The notes beneath the pieces were generated by a model. It saw only the letters and a program-made list of their open reading frames with translations. It was not told the origin of the DNA and searched no databases. 64,000 bases of DNA from JADJNY01 sp046349615 (GTDB lineage: Bacteria; Planctomycetota; UBA1135; GCA-002686595), in assembly GCA_046349615.1 (NCBI GenBank), contig JAXMBZ010000003.1, positions 434,001-498,000 of the forward strand. The letters are read 5' to 3'. A program made the translations under genes and the position numbers. Shown piece by piece: positions 17,798-26,164 of this stretch. Position 1 is the first letter of the stretch. Each line of letters opens with the position of its first letter.

Positions 17798-18685
17798 ATG
17801 CTGCGCGCGATGGCACGCATGAAGAGCACGAATGGAGTCGAGTCGCGCGCGGGGATCTTGAAGCGCTTTCGGGCGCAGATCGCGCGGGGCGAGCCGGTCA
17901 TCGGCGGCGGCGCGGGCACGGGGATCTCGGCGAAGAGTGAGGAGGCGGGCGGGATCGACCTGCTCATCGTCTACAACTCGGGGCGGTATCGGATGGCGGG
18001 GCGCGGGTCGACGGCGGGGTTGATGCCGTATGGGAATGCGAACCAGATCGTGAAGGAGATGGCGTTCGAGGTGCTGCCCGTCGTGAAGCGGACGCCGGTA
18101 CTCGCGGGGGTGTGCGGCACGGATCCGTTCATGATCCCGCGGCTTTTCCTGCGCGAATTGAAGGAGCTCGGGTTCGCGGGGATCCAGAACTTCCCGACGG
18201 TCGGGCTGATCGAGGGCGAGCTGCGCGCGACGCTCGAGGAGACGGGGATGGGCTTCGGGCTCGAGGTGGATGTGACGCGGATGGCGCACGCGATGGATCT
18301 GCTCACGACGCCGTACGCGTTCAACGTCGATGAGGCGAGAGCGATGACGAAGGCGGGGGCGGATCTCGTCGTCGCGCACATGGGGTGCACGAGCGGCGGC
18401 ACGATCGGCGCGAAGAGCGTGAAGACGCTCGACACGTGCGTGGAGCGCGTGCAGGCGATCGTCGATGCGTCGAAGAAGGTGCGCAAGGACGTGATCTGTT
18501 TGTGCCACGGCGGTCCGATCGCGATGCCGGAGGACGCGCAGTACGTGATCGATCGCGTCGAGGGGCTCGACGGGTTCTACGGTGCGAGCTCGACGGAGCG
18601 CCTGCCGACGGAGAAGGCGATCCAGAAGCAGATCGAGGACTTCAAGCGCATCCGGTTGCCGAAGAGGCGCGCGGTGAGGCGCTGA
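17798..18685 (+). CDS. Phosphoenolpyruvate hydrolase family TIM-barrel protein
   Basis: A 295-residue protein of the PEP-hydrolase-like TIM-barrel family. Family features are the early GGGAGTGISAKSEEAGGIDL, then YNSGRYRMAGRGS, VLAGVCGTDPF, GIQNFPTVGLIEG and a C-terminal CHGGPIAMPEDAQY followed by GFYGASSTERLPTE. The start is set at 17798; MARMKSTNG at 17810 is an equally possible start. Longer starts run into the leader hairpin. In plants and fungi this barrel is fused to the Tm-1-like domain found at 9423-10652, so the two proteins probably act together, although seven kilobases separate them here. The exact reaction is unproven for bacterial homologues. Confidence 0.92.
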   Translation: MLRAMARMKSTNGVESRAGILKRFRAQIARGEPVIGGGAGTGISAKSEEAGGIDLLIVYNSGRYRMAGRGSTAGLMPYGNANQIVKEMAFEVLPVVKRTPVLAGVCGTDPFMIPRLFLRELKELGFAGIQNFPTVGLIEGELRATLEETGMGFGLEVDVTRMAHAMDLLTTPYAFNVDEARAMTKAGADLVVAHMGCTSGGTIGAKSVKTLDTCVERVQAIVDASKKVRKDVICLCHGGPIAMPEDAQYVIDRVEGLDGFYGASSTERLPTEKAIQKQIEDFKRIRLPKRRAVRR

Positions 18686-18709
18686 GCTCGCTGGCCCCGA
18701 CGCGAATCG

Positions 18710-18928
18710 TCACGCATCACGCTCGAGGCGCTCGCGGACCTCGGACCACGCCCGCGCAGCGCTCGGATCCTGCTCGTACAGCGCGAGCCGACGAGTCAAC
18801 TCGGCGCGCTGGGCGTCGGTGAGCTGCAGGCGATCCGACTCCTCGGCAATGCTGTCCCAGATATCCTCGACGAGCTCGATGCGCTCGGGGATGGAGAGAT
18901 GCTCCCAGTCTTTCCGCTGCAGGGTCAC
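18710..18928 (-). CDS. Orphan addiction-module component (antitoxin-like)
   Basis: A 72-residue acidic protein starting at a GTG (18926-18928). WEHLSIPERIELVEDIWDSI, then LTDAQRAELTRRLALYEQDP and AWSEVRERL, match the short putative addiction module component family (TIGR02574 type), normally the antitoxin half of a RelE/ParE-like pair. The toxin gene that usually follows is absent: the next gene on that side, at 18685, is convergent and unrelated. It is therefore an orphan antitoxin or a solo regulator. Its 5' end faces the cupin gene, so the two may share a promoter region. Confidence 0.8.
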   Translation of the reverse strand: MTLQRKDWEHLSIPERIELVEDIWDSIAEESDRLQLTDAQRAELTRRLALYEQDPSAARAWSEVRERLERDA

Positions 18929-19045
18929 AGAGGGAACATGCCGTCCACGACGCGAAGGAACAAGTCCGCGAGCCGCGACGCGTTGCACTTCGTCGGCCTG
19001 TGGCATGATGCCCCGTCGACGCAGCCCATCCTCCCCCATCCGCGC

Positions 19046-19462
19046 ATGCACTCCCCCCACTGCCTCTGCTTCGTCACGTCCAAAGACGCGCAAGTCGAAA
19101 TCCTCCCCTGGGGTCCGCACGAGTGGCTCGCCCGCCCCGGGCTCACCGCGTCGAAGCACCTGCAGATGGTGCGCGTCACGATGCCGCCTGGCGCGGCGCA
19201 CGCGTTCCACCGCCATCCGTGCATGGAGGAGCTCCTCTATTACGTGTCGGGCCGCGCGGAGCAGTGGGTCGGGCGCGAGAAGCGCGTCCTCTCCGCCGGC
19301 GAGGTCGCGCACGTTCCGATGGACGAGGTGCACGGCACGTACAACGTGTTCGACGAGCCCGTCGTGTTCCTCGCGATCCTCTCGCCCGCCGTGTTCGACG
19401 GGCCCGCGTTGATCGACGTGTCGCAGGACGAGCCGTGGAAGTCGATCCGCGGCCGGAAATGA
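19046..19462 (+). CDS. Cupin-fold protein
   Basis: A 138-residue single-domain cupin. The first cupin motif is seen in MPPGAAHAFHRHPCMEELLY, with HRH and the downstream Glu as metal ligands, followed by YYVSGRAEQWVG. The second motif is VAHVPMDEVHGTYNVF, with His as the fourth ligand. The start at 19046 (MHSPHCLCFV) gives a typical compact cupin; an in-frame start at 18899 would add 49 residues with no cupin character and would overlap the antitoxin-like gene. Enzymatic or sensor roles are both possible. Seven bases separate it from the DUF3500 gene, so the two are likely cotranscribed. Confidence 0.85.
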   Translation: MHSPHCLCFVTSKDAQVEILPWGPHEWLARPGLTASKHLQMVRVTMPPGAAHAFHRHPCMEELLYYVSGRAEQWVGREKRVLSAGEVAHVPMDEVHGTYNVFDEPVVFLAILSPAVFDGPALIDVSQDEPWKSIRGRK

Positions 19463-19469
19463 GCGCTGC

Positions 19470-20585
19470 ATGCGCGCCCACGGCGTGAACCCGACGTCGC
19501 CCGCGGCTCGGCTTTGCCGTCTCGCTACGCGCATCGATCCGTCGTTCGCGTTCCTCGGCGCGATCGTGCTCTTCCTCGGCGCGTGCCTCGCGCGCGAACG
19601 CGTCGTCGCGCAACGTGCGAGCGCGCGCACGATCGAGGCCGCGCGTGCGTTCGTCGCGTCGCTCGATGCGGGCCAGCGCGAGCGCTGTGTGTTCCCGTTC
19701 GAGGCCGCGAACCGCCGCGACTGGCACTTCGTCCCGCGCGAGCGCGCCGGGCTGAAGCTCGCCGAGCTCGGCGACGCGCAGAAAGAACGCCTGCACGAGC
19801 TCGGGGCGTGCATCCTCTCGCAGGACGGTCTGCGCAAGGTGCACGGCGTCGTCGAGCTCGAGTCCGTGCTCGCCGAACTCGAAAGCACGCCCGGGAAGCC
19901 CAACGCGAACCGCGACCCCGGGCGCTACTGCGTCACGGTGTTCGGCACGCCGGGCGAAGGCGCGTGGGGCTGGCGCTTCGAGGGCCATCACGTCGCGTTG
20001 AACTTCACGTGGGCCGGGGACGAGCTCGTCGCGACGACGCCGTTCTTCCTCGGCGCGAACCCCGCGCACGTCGGGAGCGGTCCGCGCGCGGGCTTCGCAC
20101 TGCTCGGACGCGAGGAGGAGCTCGGACGAGCGCTCGTGACGATGCTCACGCCCGAGCAGAGGGAGCGCGCGACGCTGCCGGGCGCCGTACCGAGCGACGT
20201 GCTCCTCGGCCCCGCGCGACAGCAGGGCTTCGACGCGCACCTCGGCCTCCCGCTCGCGTCGATGACGGACGCGCAGCGCGCAAAGGCCGACCAACTCCTG
20301 CACGCGGTGATCGACGACCTCGAGCCCGAGGCCGCGCGCGCCGCGTTCGCGCGCTTCACGCAGTGCGGCCCGGACGCGCTGCGCTTCGCGTGGAGCGGCG
20401 GCGTGCAGCCGGGCGAGCCGCACTACTGGCGCTTCGACGCCGTCACCGCCGCGATCGAGTGGGACGACACGCAGGGCGGAGCGAACCACGCCCACCTTCT
20501 TTGGCGCGACCTCGCGAACGACTTCGGCGAGGACGCGCTGAAGCGGCATCTCGAGCGCGAGCACGCGGCTCCCCGCGCGCGGTGA
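19470..20585 (+). CDS. DUF3500 family exported protein
   Basis: A 371-residue protein that closely follows the DUF3500 pattern: FVASLDAGQRERCVFPFEAA, RRDWHFVPRERAGLKLAEL, the Gly/Trp-rich WGWRFEGHHVALNFTW, FFLGANPAHV and a final WRFDAVTAAIEWDDTQGGAN, then HAHLLWRDLANDFGED. A hydrophobic segment at residues about 26-42 (FAFLGAIVLFLGACLA) is a signal or membrane anchor. The function of DUF3500 is not established; it often sits in secreted or lipoprotein contexts. Its Trp and His residues in conserved blocks suggest ligand or metal binding. It follows the cupin gene by seven bases. Confidence 0.88.
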   Translation: MRAHGVNPTSPAARLCRLATRIDPSFAFLGAIVLFLGACLARERVVAQRASARTIEAARAFVASLDAGQRERCVFPFEAANRRDWHFVPRERAGLKLAELGDAQKERLHELGACILSQDGLRKVHGVVELESVLAELESTPGKPNANRDPGRYCVTVFGTPGEGAWGWRFEGHHVALNFTWAGDELVATTPFFLGANPAHVGSGPRAGFALLGREEELGRALVTMLTPEQRERATLPGAVPSDVLLGPARQQGFDAHLGLPLASMTDAQRAKADQLLHAVIDDLEPEAARAAFARFTQCGPDALRFAWSGGVQPGEPHYWRFDAVTAAIEWDDTQGGANHAHLLWRDLANDFGEDALKRHLEREHAAPRAR

Positions 20586-20803
20586 CGCTGCACCGAGGCG
20601 ATCACGCCGCAGGTCGCGCCCGCGACGACTGAGCGCGCGGAGCGCGCCGCACGCTGTGGCGCTCCGCGGCCGCGCCGGACGCCCCACGTCGGATTCCGAG
20701 CGGAGTTCGGCAACGAAACGACTCCGTGCGACAATCCCGTGGTGCCCCGAGGCCTCGCCGCGCCGACCGCGGCTTCCGCTCCCTCGCTCCGGAGATCGTC
20801 CCC

Positions 20804-22195
20804 ATGCTCCTTCGCTCCCTTGCGGCGCCCCTCGTCCTCTCGTCCCTCGTCGGCGCGCACGCCGCCGCGCAATCGCTCGTGTTCCGACCGAACGCGAGCG
20901 GCGCCTACGACCATGCGCGACAGCTCGTGCTCCCGCCCGGCTTCGGCGCGGGCGAGTTCACGCTCCAGCTCTTCGTGAAGCTCGACCCGAGCTTCCCCGT
21001 CGGCCCCGCGACCGGCGCGGACACGTTGACGCACTGGTCCGACGCGAACGTCGCGCCCTACAGCGCGCCCGATTGGTGGCAGCACGACAACTGGCTCGTC
21101 GACGGCATGAACTACGCCGATCCGAAGAGCGGATCGTTCGGGATCCAACTCTACGCGGGCGGCAACGTGCGCGTGTTGATCGGCGACGGTACGGACGCGG
21201 GGCCGGGCGGCTCGTACGCCGTGCAGGCGCCAAGCCCGACCCACTCGATCCTCGACGGCGCCTGGCACGAGATCACGCTCTTCCGAAAGTTCTTCGGCGT
21301 GAACGAGGCGACGTACTGGCTCTACGTCGACGGCACGACGATCGCGGCGACGGACACGTTCGTGCGCACCGACCTTTCGGCGCTTTGGAGCACGTGGAGC
21401 GGATTCCCCACGGGCGAGGAGGGCTGGTGCTGGGGCAGCGGCAAGCGCGCGGCGCTCGGCCTCGGGCCCGACGCGCCGGACTTCAAGGGCGGGCTCGACG
21501 AGGTGCGCTTCTGGAACGTCGCACGCTCGAACGCGACCGTCGAGTACCTACTCGTCGCGACGGGCACGGAGCCCGGGATCGCGAGCCGCTTCCGCTGCAC
21601 CGAAGGCGCGGGCAACGCGACGTGCGACGCGCAACCGACGGGACCGTGCTGGTCGCTCGTGAACTGGGACGCGACGCATTGGAGCGCGGAGGACGCGTTC
21701 GAGCAGGGCCCCAACGGCACGTTCGAGGTCTTCTGTCCCGGCACCGCGCTCACGTGTCCGTGCGGAGTCGGCGGCGATCCCGCGTACGGCTGCCCGAACT
21801 CCATCTGGTCCTCGGGCGCGTACTTGTGGGCCGAGGGCCGCGCGAGCGTCACGAACGACAGCCTCACGCTGATCACGCGCCACCTCCCCGCGCAGACGTC
21901 GTGCTTCTACTTCCAGGGCGACCTGCGCGAGAACGGCGGCGCGGGCGTGATCGCGGGCGACGGACTCTTGTGCATCGGCGGCAACCTGCGTCGCTTGCAG
22001 CCGGTGACGGCGTTCCAGGGCCTCGCGTACTTCGGGCGGCAAGTGAACACGCAGCCGCCCGTGCACGTTCAGGCGCAGATCCCCGCGCCCGGCGCGACGC
22101 GCGAGTACCAGCTCTACTACCGCAACGCCGCGGCTTGGTGCATGCCGGCGACGTTCAACATGTCGAACGGGCTCGAGGTCGTGTGGATCCCGTAG
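20804..22195 (+). CDS. Secreted LamG/concanavalin-like protein with the cysteine-rich C-terminal domain
   Basis: A 463-residue exported protein starting at MLLRSLAAPLVLSSLVG, with signal cleavage near AAAQS. Residues about 20-285 look like a LamG/concanavalin A-like lectin domain: FTLQLFVKLD early, DGAWHEITLFRK in the middle, YWLYVDGTTIAATDTF, then FKGGLDEVRFWNVARS, which are the typical LamG strands. The last 150 residues carry CPCGVGG, YGCPNS, GDGLLCIGGNLRRL, LYYRNAAAWC and a terminal TFNMSNGLEVVW, the same domain as in the proteins at 2034-4772 and 43767-46049. A carbohydrate- or matrix-binding role is inferred from LamG. It is convergent with the M2 peptidase, separated by six bases. Confidence 0.87.
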   Translation: MLLRSLAAPLVLSSLVGAHAAAQSLVFRPNASGAYDHARQLVLPPGFGAGEFTLQLFVKLDPSFPVGPATGADTLTHWSDANVAPYSAPDWWQHDNWLVDGMNYADPKSGSFGIQLYAGGNVRVLIGDGTDAGPGGSYAVQAPSPTHSILDGAWHEITLFRKFFGVNEATYWLYVDGTTIAATDTFVRTDLSALWSTWSGFPTGEEGWCWGSGKRAALGLGPDAPDFKGGLDEVRFWNVARSNATVEYLLVATGTEPGIASRFRCTEGAGNATCDAQPTGPCWSLVNWDATHWSAEDAFEQGPNGTFEVFCPGTALTCPCGVGGDPAYGCPNSIWSSGAYLWAEGRASVTNDSLTLITRHLPAQTSCFYFQGDLRENGGAGVIAGDGLLCIGGNLRRLQPVTAFQGLAYFGRQVNTQPPVHVQAQIPAPGATREYQLYYRNAAAWCMPATFNMSNGLEVVWIP

Positions 22196-22201
22196 ACGCG
22201 C

Positions 22202-24031
22202 TCACACGTCCGCCAGCGTGCACTTGCGCCCCTCGTTCTGCTTCACGAGCCACTTCCGCAGCGGCTCGAAGTAGTCGACCATCGCCTTCGCGCTGAGGTC
22301 GGAGCCCGTCTTCCGCTTCAGGAGCTCGCGCCAGTCCGCGCTCGCGCCCGGCGTCATGATCGACTTCAAGAACTCGCCGACGTCCTTGTTCCCGAAGTAG
22401 TTCGTGTCGTGCGGATCCTCGTGCAGGATCTCCTTCGCGATGTGGTCGTGGAGCTGGAAGAGCAGCACGAACGACAGCGCGTAGTCGTAGTACGCCGCCG
22501 GGTCGTCGTTGACGTGCGTCTTCGTCGCGGCGTCGCAGAACTCCTCGCCGCGCTTCGTCGGCGGCACGATGCCCTGGTACTTCTCCGCGAGCTCCCACCA
22601 CCGCGCGTTCCACTTCGAGGGCGGCAGCGCGTCGTGGTAGAGCTCCTTCTCGAACGAGAACATCGTGCCCGTCGACCACGGGATGAACACGACGTAGTTG
22701 AGCGCCTCCTTCAAGAGCAACTGCATCGGATCGACCTTCGTCTCGCCGACGTCGAGCCCGACCGTGCGGATGAAACGCGGCTGCATCGCCGCGAGCCCCA
22801 TCAACGAGCCCATCGCTTCGTGGTACGCGCGGTTCGCGCCTTCGCGCAGGAGCACGGGCACGTCCGGGTTCGAATAGCAGAGGTAGTAGTAGATGTGGCC
22901 GAGTTCGTGGTGCGTCGTCTCGTACCACTCCTGGTTCGGCTCGACGCTCATCAGCGACCGCACGTCGCGGTCGAGGTCCATGTGCCACGCCGACGCGTGC
23001 GTGTTCTTCTTGTAGCCGGCGTCCTTCGCGACGGGATAGAGCGACGACTTCTCCCAGAACGTCTTCGGCAACGACGGGAACCCGAGGCTCACGTAGAAGC
23101 GCTCGGCCTGCTCGATCGTCCACACGGGGCCCTTCTTGCCGACGGCCGCGTCGAGGTCGAAGCCCGGCACGTCGACGAGCGCGTCCCAACCCTGTCCCCA
23201 GCGATTCGGCAGCCAATCCGCGGGGATCTGATCGGGCACGGGCTGTCCGTAGCGCTTGGCGAGCTCGTACCGCGCCCACGTGTGGAGCTCCTTGAAGACG
23301 GGGCGCAGCTCGCGGTTGAACTGCTGCACCTTCGCGGCCATCTCGTCCGTGGTCATGCCGTACTCGCTGACCATGTACGTGAAGAAGTCGCGGTAGCCGA
23401 GCGCCTGCACCGTCTCGTTGCGCAGCTTCTGCAGCTCGACGAGCCCGGGGCGGAGCGCGGGTCCGACCTGCTTCGACGCTTCCCACACGGCGCGCCGCTT
23501 CGCGAGGTCCTTCTCCGTGCGCAGACCGTCGTCGATCTCGTTCGGCGTGATCTCCTTGCCGTCGAGGTGGAACGTGAAGCCGTAGAGCGTCTCCGTCTGC
23601 TTCGCTTCGGCCGCGATGCGGCGCTTGACGAGGTCGGCGATCGTCTGCGGATTGCTCGCCGCCTTGAAGAGCACGGCCTCGAACTGCTTCTTCTGCGTCT
23701 CCGTGAGCTCGTTCGCGCGCTTCAACCACGCGCGCGCGGCCGTGATGTTCTCGACGCTGCCGGTGAACGCCGCGCTCGCTTCGTTCGCGGCTTTCAATCG
23801 GTTCCCGTTCGTCTCGTCGCCCTCGACGATGTGCGTCTGCGACGCCCAGTCCGCCTCCGACGAAGCAGCGTAGAGCGCGCGGTAGCGAGCTTCGTAGCGG
23901 TCGAGGAAGCTCTGCGCCTCGCGCTGCGCGGGCGTCTCCGGGCGGGCGGGAGGCGCGTCGCTCCCGGAGCGACAGGACGCGGCGAGGGTGGCGAGACCGG
24001 CGACGATCGTGAGGCGGTGGAGCGTGCTCAT
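22202..24031 (-). CDS. M2-family (angiotensin-converting-enzyme-like) peptidyl dipeptidase, lipoprotein
   Basis: A 609-residue metallopeptidase. The signal ends in TLAASC, making Cys20 a likely lipid attachment site. The zinc motif HELGH is at residues 375-379 in WYETTHHELGHIYYYL, and the third zinc ligand is Glu405 in YHEAMGSLMGL, closely matching ACE (HHEMGH and GFHEAIG) with two extra residues between. GPVWTIEQAERFYVSLG and NYFGNKDVGEFLKSIM fit the M2 fold. The enzyme would remove C-terminal dipeptides from peptides at the cell envelope. A longer start to 24124 adds Arg-rich sequence and loses the signal position, so the ATG at 24031 is preferred. It is divergent from the thioredoxin-fold gene. 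Confidence 0.93.
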   Translation of the reverse strand: MSTLHRLTIVAGLATLAASCRSGSDAPPARPETPAQREAQSFLDRYEARYRALYAASSEADWASQTHIVEGDETNGNRLKAANEASAAFTGSVENITAARAWLKRANELTETQKKQFEAVLFKAASNPQTIADLVKRRIAAEAKQTETLYGFTFHLDGKEITPNEIDDGLRTEKDLAKRRAVWEASKQVGPALRPGLVELQKLRNETVQALGYRDFFTYMVSEYGMTTDEMAAKVQQFNRELRPVFKELHTWARYELAKRYGQPVPDQIPADWLPNRWGQGWDALVDVPGFDLDAAVGKKGPVWTIEQAERFYVSLGFPSLPKTFWEKSSLYPVAKDAGYKKNTHASAWHMDLDRDVRSLMSVEPNQEWYETTHHELGHIYYYLCYSNPDVPVLLREGANRAYHEAMGSLMGLAAMQPRFIRTVGLDVGETKVDPMQLLLKEALNYVVFIPWSTGTMFSFEKELYHDALPPSKWNARWWELAEKYQGIVPPTKRGEEFCDAATKTHVNDDPAAYYDYALSFVLLFQLHDHIAKEILHEDPHDTNYFGNKDVGEFLKSIMTPGASADWRELLKRKTGSDLSAKAMVDYFEPLRKWLVKQNEGRKCTLADV

Positions 24032-24235
24032 GCGCGTGACGGTACGACTGCGCGCACGGCGCGCCAAGGGCGTCGCGAGCGGAGCCCGACACCCGTGCGC
24101 ACCGTTCCGCGCCCTCGCGCTCACGCCGGGAGCGCCGCGGCGTAGCCCGCGTGCGGCGCGCGCTACCGGGTGTGCACGCCTCCTGTGCTAGACTCGCCCG
24201 GAACGAGCGCGCGTGCACGCGGCTCGAGAGCCCCC

Positions 24236-25531
24236 ATGCGACTCCCCCACGTGCGCCGAGCGAAAGCGATTCCCACCTCGTTCGCGGCCTTCCTCCTCGC
24301 CACGGCCGCGTTCGCGCAGACTCCACCGACGCCGGCACCGCTGCCGAGCCCCGCACCGGGTGCTCCGCCGCCCGTGCTCACCGAAGAGGAGAGCGCGTGG
24401 AAGGCCGCGATGGAGCAGAAGCAGCAGGCGAACGTCGTCAACGAGCCCAAGAAGGGCCTCGACGCCGCCGCGGCCTTCATCGCGTTCCGCGAGAAGTTCC
24501 CGAAGTCGCCGCACGCCCGCGAGGCGCTCGTCGAAACCGGCGTCTGCTACATGATCGCCGCGCGCGCGCAGCAGCAGTGGCACCGCAACCGCCCCGAGGG
24601 CGTCGCGCAGTTCAAGACCGCGCTCGAGTGGTTCGGCAAGGTCGCGAGCGAAGCGCCGGACGACGCCGTGCTCCCGCGCGCGATCTACTGCCAAGGGCTC
24701 GTGCACGTTCAGCTCGACGACCTCGCGTCCGCCGAGCGCGCGTTCACGGAGGTGATCGAGAAGCACGCCGCCGACCGCCTCTACTTCGGCAAGTCGCTCG
24801 AGCGCCGCGCTGCCGTCCGCCGACATCGACTCGACACCGCGGGCGCGAAGCGCGACCTCGACCTCTACAAGTCCACGTTCGGCGCCGAAAACACCGACCC
24901 CGCGAAGCAGACGGACGAGTTCAAGCTCGTCGAGCGCTTCCAGAACTACCTGCGCGCGTTCGACAAGCCCGCGCCGGCCCTGCGTCCCGAGACGTGGCCC
25001 GGCGGCGAGGCCGTCGCACTCGACAAGCTGAGGGGCGAGGTCGTCGCGCTCTACTTCTTCGCGCAGTGGTGCCACAACTGCTTGAACGAGGCGCCGTTCA
25101 TCAAGGAGATGAGCGAGCGTTGGGGCCCGCTCGGCGTGCACTTCGTCGGCGTGACGGACTTCAGCGCGGCGCCGCAGGGCAGCCCCGCGGGGCCGAACCC
25201 GAAGGACCCGGCGGAGACGCAGAAATCGGTCGACATCGTCAAGGCGTACCTCGCGCAGCACGGCTTCGCGTTCCCCGTGATGATGGACCGCGGCGGCACG
25301 GCGCAGACCTACATGGCGCGCAAGTACCCCGAGATCGTGCTGCTCGACCGCGCGGGGAACATCGTGTGGCACGACCACGCCGCGACGTTGATGGATTCGA
25401 CGCTCGAAGCGCTGCTCTTCGGCAAGCAGGACGAGGCGAAGCCGGCGCCGAAGCAGGGCGCCGCGGAGCCGAAGAAGGACGGCGCACCGGCGCAGCAAGG
25501 TTCGGCCGAGCCGAAGAAGGGCGGGGAGTGA
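24236..25531 (+). CDS. Exported TPR-like plus TlpA/thioredoxin-fold protein
   Basis: A 431-residue exported protein. The signal region (TSFAAFLLATAAFAQ) is followed by a Pro/Ala linker. Residues about 50-240 are helical with TPR-like spacing (AFIAFREKFPKSPHAREALV, then AIYCQGLVHVQLDDLASAER). Residues about 250-400 form a thioredoxin fold of the TlpA/AhpC type, with the active CHNC at residues 279-282 in FFAQWCHNCLNEAP and a cis-proline region near KYPEIVLLDR. The C-terminal tail is Lys/Glu/Pro-rich low complexity. It is likely a periplasmic thiol-disulphide reductant or cytochrome-maturation-like factor. The ATG at 24236 is used because it precedes the signal. It overlaps the next gene by GTGA. 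Confidence 0.87.
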   Translation: MRLPHVRRAKAIPTSFAAFLLATAAFAQTPPTPAPLPSPAPGAPPPVLTEEESAWKAAMEQKQQANVVNEPKKGLDAAAAFIAFREKFPKSPHAREALVETGVCYMIAARAQQQWHRNRPEGVAQFKTALEWFGKVASEAPDDAVLPRAIYCQGLVHVQLDDLASAERAFTEVIEKHAADRLYFGKSLERRAAVRRHRLDTAGAKRDLDLYKSTFGAENTDPAKQTDEFKLVERFQNYLRAFDKPAPALRPETWPGGEAVALDKLRGEVVALYFFAQWCHNCLNEAPFIKEMSERWGPLGVHFVGVTDFSAAPQGSPAGPNPKDPAETQKSVDIVKAYLAQHGFAFPVMMDRGGTAQTYMARKYPEIVLLDRAGNIVWHDHAATLMDSTLEALLFGKQDEAKPAPKQGAAEPKKDGAPAQQGSAEPKKGGE

Positions 25532-26118
25532 GCTCGTATCGGCGTCTCTGCGTCTTCTGCGGCTCGAGCCGCGGCAATCGCCCCGCGTACGAAGCGCGCG
25601 CGATCGAACTCGGCCGCGAGCTCGCGCGCCGCAAGATCGGCCTCGTCTACGGCGGCGGGAACATCGGTTTGATGGGCGCGCTCGCGGATCAAGTGCTCGT
25701 CGACGGCGGCGAGGTCACCGGCGTGATCCCCTACGGCCTCGTCGTGCGCGAGGTCGCGCACGCGCGCCTCACGAAGCAGCACGTCGTGCGCAGCATGCAC
25801 GAGCGCAAGGCGCTGATGGCCGAGCTCTCCGACGCGTTCGTCGCGCTCCCCGGCGGTTTCGGCACGTTCGAGGAAGTGCTCGAGATCACGACCTGGGCGC
25901 AGCTCGGCATGCACAAGAAGCCCGTCGTCGTCCTCGACGTCGAGGACTACTACGCGCCGCTCTTCGCGCTGCTCGACCACGGCGTGCGCGAGGGCTTCGT
26001 GAAGCGCGAGAACCGCGAGCTCGTCACGCGCGTGACGAGCATCGCCGCGCTCTTCCAGCACCTCGAGCGTTTCGTTCCGCACGAGACCGAGGCCTGGATC
26101 GACGCGGGGAGCACCTGA
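25528..26118 (+). CDS. LOG-family protein (cytokinin riboside 5'-monophosphate phosphoribohydrolase type)
   Basis: A 196-residue enzyme of the LOG / TIGR00730 family. It starts at GTG 25528-25530, overlapping the upstream stop as GTGA, with AAGG before it. The nucleotide motifs are clear: VFCGSSRGNRPAY, then LVYGGGNIGLMGALAD, and the catalytic LPGGFGTFEEVLEITTWAQL with the PGGxGTxxE signature. The segment HERKALMAELSDAFVALPGG supplies the conserved RK and E. The family cleaves N-glycosidic bonds of nucleoside 5'-monophosphates; in bacteria the physiological substrate is often AMP-like. Translational coupling to the thioredoxin-fold gene is probably positional. Confidence 0.94.
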   Translation: MSSYRRLCVFCGSSRGNRPAYEARAIELGRELARRKIGLVYGGGNIGLMGALADQVLVDGGEVTGVIPYGLVVREVAHARLTKQHVVRSMHERKALMAELSDAFVALPGGFGTFEEVLEITTWAQLGMHKKPVVVLDVEDYYAPLFALLDHGVREGFVKRENRELVTRVTSIAALFQHLERFVPHETEAWIDAGST

Positions 26119-26164
26119 GCGCGCGTGCTCCGCGCGTGGCGGAGCTTCGCGCGATGCGCGCGCC

